A stretch of DNA of 64,000 nucleotides from Crotophaga sulcirostris (taxonomy: Eukaryota > Chordata > Aves > Cuculiformes > Crotophagidae): assembly GCA_013397455.1 (NCBI GenBank), contig VYZB01000124.1:1950381-2014380 (forward strand), written 5' to 3'. A program made the position numbers and the translations under genes. Shown here piece after piece: positions 57,400 to 64,000 of this stretch; the first letter of the stretch is position 1; each line of letters opens with the position of its first letter. The notes below the pieces were generated by a model. The model saw only the letters and a program-made list of their open reading frames with translations. It was not told the DNA's origin and ran no database searches.

Positions 57400-60300
57400 C
57401 TCAAAGGGGATAAGCACTCCCAATTTCAGGCATTTATTGAGCCTGGAGGGCAGCCTGGTCCCTGCGGTGCTGGGCTGGCACCGTGGCTGCCTCCTGGTCT
57501 CCCAGGGCCAGGGCATTTCTCACTCTAATCCAGCTACCACCAAAATGGGTGAGAAAGTTCCATCACCACCCTGGCCAGTTTCTGGGACCACTGGACCCAA
57601 GAAAAGCCAAAGCAACTGTTTGGGACTACTTCCCCCATTCGAGAGATCCATAGAAGGGGGACGTGGGGCTGTGTCCCTCCATCACCTCACGGCGTGCCAG
57701 TGGATTGATGGCTCTCCTCTGCCCAGCCGAGCTGTGTGCCCATAAACCAGAGCAATTGCACCCCCGATCTAGTTAACACGCAAAATAAAACTCATTCCTT
57801 GATCATGTTTCCTTCCACAAACTCCCAGAAATAGCCCACAAAGGGGAAGCTCAGAAGGGAAAAGTGATTAATTCTCAGTGGCACATTTAAACACCATTTT
57901 TATTACAATTCAGCTTTTTCACGCACTTTGCCCTTTTCTGATTCATTCTTGCTCTTTTGAGGTGGAACAAGGCTGATGTTTTGCAGCTCCTATTTCTCAA
58001 GAGGAGTTTTTAACTCTTGATTTGCCCTTGTAGCTCCATCAGTGGAGAAAAGCCTTTCCCACTGGGATGTTCTGGGGATGCTCCCTGGTAGTGGAAACAT
58101 TCTCTGCCCTCCTGGTAAAGGACTTTGCTGCCCTGCAGGATCCATCCCAGGTATGGTGGGGTGCAATGGGGTGCAGCTCAGCCAGGGCCATCCCCAGATG
58201 AGCTGTTCTTCCCCCCCCATGCAGCAATGTTTTACAACACAGCACAACAAAACCTGAAATGTACTGGAAATAATTCTACTATCAAATGCATTCAGCTCTG
58301 TTTGTTTGCTTTTAAATTAACATTGGGGATGAAATGATTCACTGAACTACAAAGAGATCCCTCGACAAGAATCGCAGGCAAGATTTCTTCCACTTTCAGT
58401 TATCACAGGAAAAAACATTTCAACATCTTGTCTGCTCAGTGCAAGAAAAAGAGTTTTGTTCTCTGCCTGGGAAACAAGGAGCTTATCAAAAAAATCTCAG
58501 GCATCAGAGGGACGAGATGGCAGAGGCACCTTTCCACTCTGCCTGCATAACCAAGAGCTGCTGTGGGGAAGGGCAGGCTGGAGCAGCACAGGGCTGTGCT
58601 GGGAGCTGCTGGTGTCCGTGATTAACGGGACAGGTCCTGTGGGAGCAGGAGCAGTTGCACCAGGAGTGCTCGGGGCCAGCGCTGCAGCCAGAGAAACGGG
58701 AAAAGGGAGCATTTCTCAGCAACTTTCCTGCAGAGAAAAGAAGAGAAGTGGCCTGGGGATGCAGGGTGAGGAGCAGGCAGTGGGGTCTGTGCCCCCATCA
58801 CCCAGCGTGCAGCCCCTTTGGAGACTGCTCATCCCTCCTCACCACACAGCATCCTCTCAGCCCAAGCAGGAAAAGCTTCTCCCTGCCTCCAGCCCAGATT
58901 AAAGTCCTGCCAGCAGCCTGCAGTGAGGGTATTCCAGGTGCCTTCCTTATCCAGACATGGTGTGTGCGTGATGGGATGGCCGTAATGATTGGGAGCTCTG
59001 GCAAAACATGCCCGGGTGGATAAGCCAGAGTAGACAAAGAGCACATAAACCTGGAGTCATAATTAGGCACAGGGAGAGGAGCCGTGACCTTGGAAATATT
59101 AGGAAAGAGGGCTTCTAATTAGGAGGCAAAAGGGCCAGGCGTTGTTTAACCTGTTTATAGAAGTCATTAAACTGCCCTGGATGACTTTATTGCCAAGAAG
59201 ATTTGGAGGATGAGCTGAGGAGCTTTACCAAAGCTGATTGAGCGAGAAGAGAGGCTGGGCTGGACACGAGGGAACACTCCTGAGTCCTCAGGGCTGCTCC
59301 CACCACCAGCCAGGACCCAGCACGAGGTTACCAGATCAGGAACAGTTCCTGAGGATTCACTGTGAGGAGCAGGAGCATCCAACAGCTCTATTTGCTGTGC
59401 CTGCAGGACCAGCTCCTGCGCAGAAAATATTGCCAGGAGCTTTAGGGCTGGGGAAAGGCATTTAACTCAGAGAAGAGAGTGGTGAGGTTTTGCTTCTGGG
59501 AAATCCAGACAGAAAGATGGATGTAAAGGAAAGGTTCCAGGAGAACATGAGGCCACAGGTCATAAATTTCCAAACCATCTTAGTGCACAAATCCCTTTAA
59601 TTTTGGCGCCTTGGGAGCAAACACAAAACAAAGCTCAGAGAATTAAATAAGCCTGAGGAACTGAAAGTTTCTCTCAGTTGGCTGCCCTTTAGGTAGGGAG
59701 CTCCAGGTGCTGGTTCTCCAGCATGCAGAGGGCTGCCAGGAATGCCCTGGCTTGTAGTGGCATTTCCCACATGATGCTGAAGCATCCTCTGCAAGTGGGC
59801 TTCAGCTGGGGGACATGGAAGTTGAAGCTTTAGGCTTATTTTTATTTCTTTTTAATTGAGCTGGTTTGATAATTCCAGTTTGAAAGCTTCTGACTTTTCC
59901 AGAGTCAACAAGGTTACTTGACGATCAAGCTCTCTGGTTCCATCAGGACTCTTCCACCCACTTAATGAAAACAAATGCTGCCAGGGACAAGGGCCATCCT
60001 TCTTATTTGTCTTCTCAGGCTCTGGGAACAGGCTTGCTTTAGACTGCATTTTTAGATATGTTATTTTAACAAATGAACCAAATTAGATCCTGGCTGCTCC
60101 CAGATACATCTAATTCCCAAACCGTAATGGAGCTGTTTCTTCTCTCTGGTCATTAATCCTGTTAGTAGCAGCCTTTGTATTGGGTCCTGGGCAGGTAAAA
60201 TTCAAGTTATTCTAAGAGGGCCCAAACTAAAAGCTCCTGGAAGCAGTTTCCCCACTAAGCAGGGCTTAACAGCCAATTAACAGTAGCTAATTCCCTCTGC

Positions 60301-60994
60301 CTGCCCTTTGCCCAAATACCCTGGAAGAAGGGAGCTGATGTTGCTGACCCGGTGGCGGTGAAGCCGCAGGAGGGGTGCAGGGGGCAGGAGGGGAGGGTTC
60401 ATCTGCTTTTATGAATTTGTGGTCCCAGCTTTGTAATAAAACCCAGTATTTCGGCTGGCGAAATGAAATCGCCTTTCACAAGCAGAGAATTAGAGCTTCC
60501 CAGACAGCTCATGGCAGCCCCTGAACAGAAGAGAAGGCAGGCGGCGCGAGGGGATATTTGTGCCATAAGCCAGTCCTAAGACCACGCAGGCAAGCAAACA
60601 AGAGCTGATGAGAACCAAGTGGTTTGCAGTAGGACCACGACTGCAGCAGCTCCTACCTCCAGCAGCATCAAACTTCATTCACCCTCAAGGACCTCCAAAC
60701 TTTCAGAGCGTTTTTTTCCCCCTCAGTATGCAGGCGCTGGCGCAGGCTCCAGCCTGCGGCCCCGCGGGTACCGGGGCGATGAATGAGTGCGGCATGAAAG
60801 AAACTGGAAGCAGCAGCTTACTTTTATTGTGAGATAAAGAAAAAGAAGACAGGAGGAGAGTGGAGAAGTGCTTAAATAAAACTCTGCAGCTCGGGCTGGG
60901 AGTAGCGAAAAGCGGCAGAGACAGCCCGAGCAGGTGATGGCAGGGATGGGCACCTCTGCTCTTTCCATGGCTGGTGCACAAACCCTGCGACTGC

Positions 60995-61017
60995 TTGTCT
61001 GTCTGTCTGTCTGTCTG
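60995..61017. repeat. (TGTC)n tetranucleotide run
   Basis: Five to six perfect TGTC units. A typical polymorphic-type microsatellite, immediately followed by CAGCCTCACACG. Confidence 0.93.
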
Positions 61018-61083
61018 CAGCCTCACACGCTCGGTCCATGCTCGAGCCCTTGTGCATACGTGCTCCACAGCCTGTGAATTCAT

Positions 61084-61166
61084 CCCGTCCTGCAGGGACA
61101 CCTCCCACTGGATCAGGTTGCTCGAAGCCCCATCCATCCTGGCCTCGAACATCTCCAGGGATGGAT
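61084..61166 (-). mobile_element. CR1 LINE, short 3'-region fragment
   Basis: The plus strand reads CAGGGACACCTCCCACTGGA, TCAGGTTGCTCGAAGCCCC and CTGGCCTCGAACATCTCCAG, the reverse complement of the CR1 block upstream of the 3' UTR. Only about 80 bp remain and both ends are lost. The word TCAGGTTGCTC (rather than TCAGGGGGCTC) shows a different subfamily variant from the 45143 and 54012 copies. Confidence 0.88.
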
Positions 61167-63570
61167 GCTGGTGGGCACAGGGGCAAGGAGCTGGGGAGCC
61201 TTGCAGGAGGACATGGCACATCCTCTGCCCGCTGCCTCACTGTGCTCAGGATGGAGCAGCTGGAGGCTGGGAACAAAAGCCCTGTCCCTTTGCCAGAGGA
61301 TGGTGCCGGTGAGAGTGAGGTGTGGTGCCCCTGCCATGGGAACCAGCGCAGTGAGCAGCTCTGGGTCTGCTGGGGAGAGGGCTTTACCCTTGAGCACTTG
61401 TTTTCCTTTGTTCTCTGGAGAAAGACACCTGCTTCTCCCACAAACAAAGCCATAAATTGTCATGTAAGCAGGTTTCAAGGGGAAGAAAAAGTGGAGCTGG
61501 GCTGACAGTGACAGGGAGCTGTGCAAGGAGGTGAATTACTTGAAATATGGCTGAAAACTTCCATGCCATAAATATACTTCTGATCACAGCTAATAAATCA
61601 TCATAATTATTCTATAAATAAGGGAAAGGCTTGCTGTACGGTACCTGACTTTTTTCTGCAGGTCTCTGGAGCAAATTTGTTAGCATCTTCAAATAAACTA
61701 TTTGCTCCAGATAGTTTGTTTGTACTCTGCAGGCTGAATTGTCTTCTCATTCATTTTTCATCACCTTTGGTTTGGTCGTTGGGAATCTTTTTGTGCTTTT
61801 TTCCCTCTCTGGCTCTGACAAAGAGATACTGGGGGGAGCATGTTTCAAAAACAACCAGAAAGTGCTTGCTTTGCTTCTGTTCTGTGAGGGGCCTTGAAAG
61901 CAGAGATCAAAGTTTCGTTCCATGTCCCCCCGGGCTGGCTAACATCCACATTTGCCTCTCGGATGGGGAAGGGAGAAGCTGGAAAAGGTAACATGCAGGG
62001 CTGTGGGTATCCTGTGGTGCAGAGCTGTGCATCCCAGCATCCCAGCTTGCCCGTGCCCAAACCAGAGACCTGCCTGCCCGCCGCCCCTTTCGTGGTGATA
62101 AAGACCACAAAGTCTAAGCCACATGCCGATGCCAAGCAAAGAGGGTACTGAGCCACATGTCAAATGTGCAGGAAAACTCAGACGTGGAGCCTGGTGCAGA
62201 AGGAACGAAGTTTCCATGCCCCGTTTGCCCCATCCCTTACTGGGGAGGCTGGAGCTCCTGGTGAGCACAAGCTGCAGCAGGAGTGCCCGCGCCGCGCAGG
62301 GCTGGAGAGCAGCAGGGGAGCATCACTGCCTCAGATGTCAAAGCCTATTTATTTCATTTCAGGCTTCCTCAGTGGGAAAATTATCAATCAAATCCACTTA
62401 CACGTAAAGCAGTTGTTACCGGGGAAGCTCGTACACCTGCGGGAAGTCACTCCTGGAGCCCCCCCCTGCAGGGAAGGAGCTGCAGGGTTTATGAGTTTAA
62501 TTTGAGGACAGGAGTCCCGCAGCCTCGTGTCACCCCAGCACCTGCCCACAAACCTGTTCCTGTCAAAGAGTTTTATAAGTGATAACAGCAATATCGGCCT
62601 GTGAGGAGACAAAGCATCTTGCATCAGATTTTATCCTGGGCAGAGGTGAAGGATGACAAACGCCCTTGCAGCTGGTTCCCTGCAGATATGCCACGTTCAC
62701 ACCAGTCTCCACCCCGGAGTTCAGTCCCCCTGGTCTCCCCAGAGCATTCTGAGCCAAGGAGGCCTCTGTTTAATGTCTTTTCCAAAGGGCTATAAACTTG
62801 CAACACTATTTTTTCCCTTTTATAGATCAACATTACTAATTTATTGGAAGTTTACTATTTGGAAATGTTCTCATATAAATTAATGGGAAGGTAATATTAA
62901 ACCTCAGTCCCTGGGGGAGGAGAAAACCAAACAAAAGCCACATTCCCTGTTCTCAAGGAAAGGCAGCCTGGTAAATCATCCCCTTTGCTCTGCAGAAGCA
63001 TTGCCCTGCGGGCAGAAGCTGTGCAGAGGAGCCCTGGAGCTGAATCCAGCTCTTCCAGGGGTTCCTGCGGGTCCTGTACCGAGGAGCCAGCCTGGGGCAC
63101 CCAGGTTGGCATTTGTTGGTCCTACAGGATTTGCTCCTCTGCAGCTCGCATGTCTGCACAATCCTCCTTCATCACTTTTGCTGGGGAAACAGGCACGCTG
63201 GCTGTTCTTTCTGTAGTGCTTTCCAGGCATGCAGACTTCTCCAGACACTTCACCGAGCGTTTAATTACATGCCAGGGGAAGAAGTGCCCTACTCAGACAG
63301 CTTCCATTGCTGCTGCAAACCAGCAGTGTCCTGCGGGCCACGGTGCACAGCAGAAACACAGGCACCCGTGTCAATTAAACGGGATAATAAGTCTGAGCAT
63401 CCCTTTGCTAAACAGAGACAAATCTGTACTGAGCAGAGAGGATAAGGAGCTGGTGTGTGCATGAGAAGGACTTTTTTTTTCAGAGGCATGAGCCATTATT
63501 AAAGACTGCTGCTCCATCTGGAGCAAAAATGGAAGTTATCTGCCCCAAGCATAGCATCCTCCAGCATCTG
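61167..63570. other. Unique non-coding stretch
   Basis: GC-richer in 61167-61400 and 62000-62330. AT-rich patches at 61550-61625 (CATAAATATAC, AATCATCATAATTATTC) and 62815-62905 (CATTACTAATTTATTGG, ATATAAATTAATGGG). A T run lies at 63471-63480. No gene is recognised; open frames reach about 159 codons (62985-63464) without domain features. Confidence 0.5.
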
Positions 63571-63849
63571 TCTGGAGAACAAGTCTTACGTGGAGCAGCT
63601 GAGGGACCTGGGGCTGTTTAATCTGGAGAAGAGGGGAGACCTCATTGCTCTCTGCAGCTCCTGGAAAGGAGGTTGTGGTGAGGGGGGTGCTGGTCTGTTC
63701 TCCCAAGTAACAAGGGATGGGATGAGAGGAAACGGCCTCAGATTGCACCAGGGGAGGTTGAGATTGGATATTGGGAAAAACCTCTTTACTGACAGAGTGC
63801 TGGAGCCCTGGCAGAGGGCTTAGTGATTCTGTGATTCTATGATTCTATC
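63571..63849 (+). mobile_element. CR1 LINE, 3' fragment with internal deletion
   Basis: Plus-strand CR1. The frame to 63823 reads SYVEQLRDLGLFNLEKR, then GDLIALCSSWKGGCGEG and RLRLDIGKNLFTDRVLEPWQ, the CR1 ORF2 C-terminus, open over about 80 codons. After CCCTGGCAGAGGGCTTA the sequence jumps straight to GTGATTCTGTGATTCTATGA, the terminal octamer repeats. The last ORF2 codons and the 3' UTR body are therefore missing although the extreme 3' end is kept. Confidence 0.95.
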
Positions 63850-64000
63850 TTCTGCTTGCTGAGAGGTTTCCCAGTCCCAGGGATGCAGCCTCACGTGCAG
63901 GATGTGGCCAGGGGGAGGGCTGGCTCTCACCACTGCTGGGAAGGGGCTCCCTCAGCATCCCCACCGCCAGCACAGGGCTGGAGCCGAAGGGGAACAGTGT
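63850..64000. other. Unique stretch at window end
   Basis: GC-richer sequence cut by the window edge. Nothing is recognised. Confidence 0.4.

Larger units (their letters stand above)
55931..61083. other. Unique non-coding stretch
   Basis: AT-rich patches occur at 56215-56400, 56925-57050, 57765-58000, 58240-58420 and 59825-59885. GC-richer blocks lie at 57100-57340 and 60730-60790. A (TGTC)n run lies at 60995-61017. A short ORF with a hydrophobic N-terminus at 57115-57399 is listed separately. No other gene is supported. Confidence 0.5.

Noticed and set aside
59090..59600. Region with purine-rich phrases resembling a decayed LINE
   Set aside because: No ordered series of CR1 blocks could be followed, so no element is called.

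Overview
The window looks like a piece of a bird nuclear genome. The main evidence is about twenty 5'-truncated CR1 LINE retrotransposon pieces. Many keep the typical avian CR1 3' end: the last codons of ORF2, a short 3' UTR, and one to three copies of an ATTCTATG-like octamer. No Alu, L1, B1/B2 or bacterial-style gene organisation is visible. A chicken-like (galliform) species is plausible but cannot be fixed from this sequence. Other CR1-rich sauropsids such as crocodilians and turtles are less likely.

I find no protein-coding gene, rRNA, tRNA or CRISPR array that I can support. The long open frames are either read through CR1 copies, read through simple repeats, or lack any recognisable domain, conserved pattern or convincing splice context. 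The window is best read as intergenic or deep-intronic DNA. Two short candidates, a possible small exon near 22.3 kb and a short ORF with a hydrophobic N-terminus near 57.1 kb, are listed at low confidence.

Layout: 0-8 kb is unique sequence with two CR1 pieces (3.6, 6.7 kb), two related pentamer arrays (5.76 and 7.25 kb), and several AT-rich islands. A long (TTCTC)n tract lies at 8.34-8.53 kb and contains an unresolved base. 8.5-28.6 kb holds CR1 pieces at 11.1, 13.1, 16.5, 17.2, 19.7, 21.4, 26.2 and 28.4 kb in both orientations. 28.6-36.4 kb has no recognisable CR1 and includes one of the best candidate conserved islands (35.1-35.5 kb). A compound minisatellite with telomere-like units sits at 37.47-37.62 kb. 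36.4-47.3 kb holds CR1 pieces at 36.4, 40.7, 42.3, 45.1 and a doubtful one at 47.2 kb, plus AT-rich islands at 38.4, 41.3-42.0, 42.7-43.0 and 44.4-44.8 kb. 47.3-54.0 kb is unique. CR1 pieces follow at 54.0, 55.7, 61.1 and 63.6 kb.

The likely function, if any, is cis-regulatory. Blocks of 150-450 bp rich in TAAT/ATTA, octamer-like (ATTTGCAT) and GATA-like words alternate with GC-richer, repeat-bearing DNA, a texture seen in gene deserts around developmental genes. This is inference from composition only; alignment to other bird genomes would decide it.
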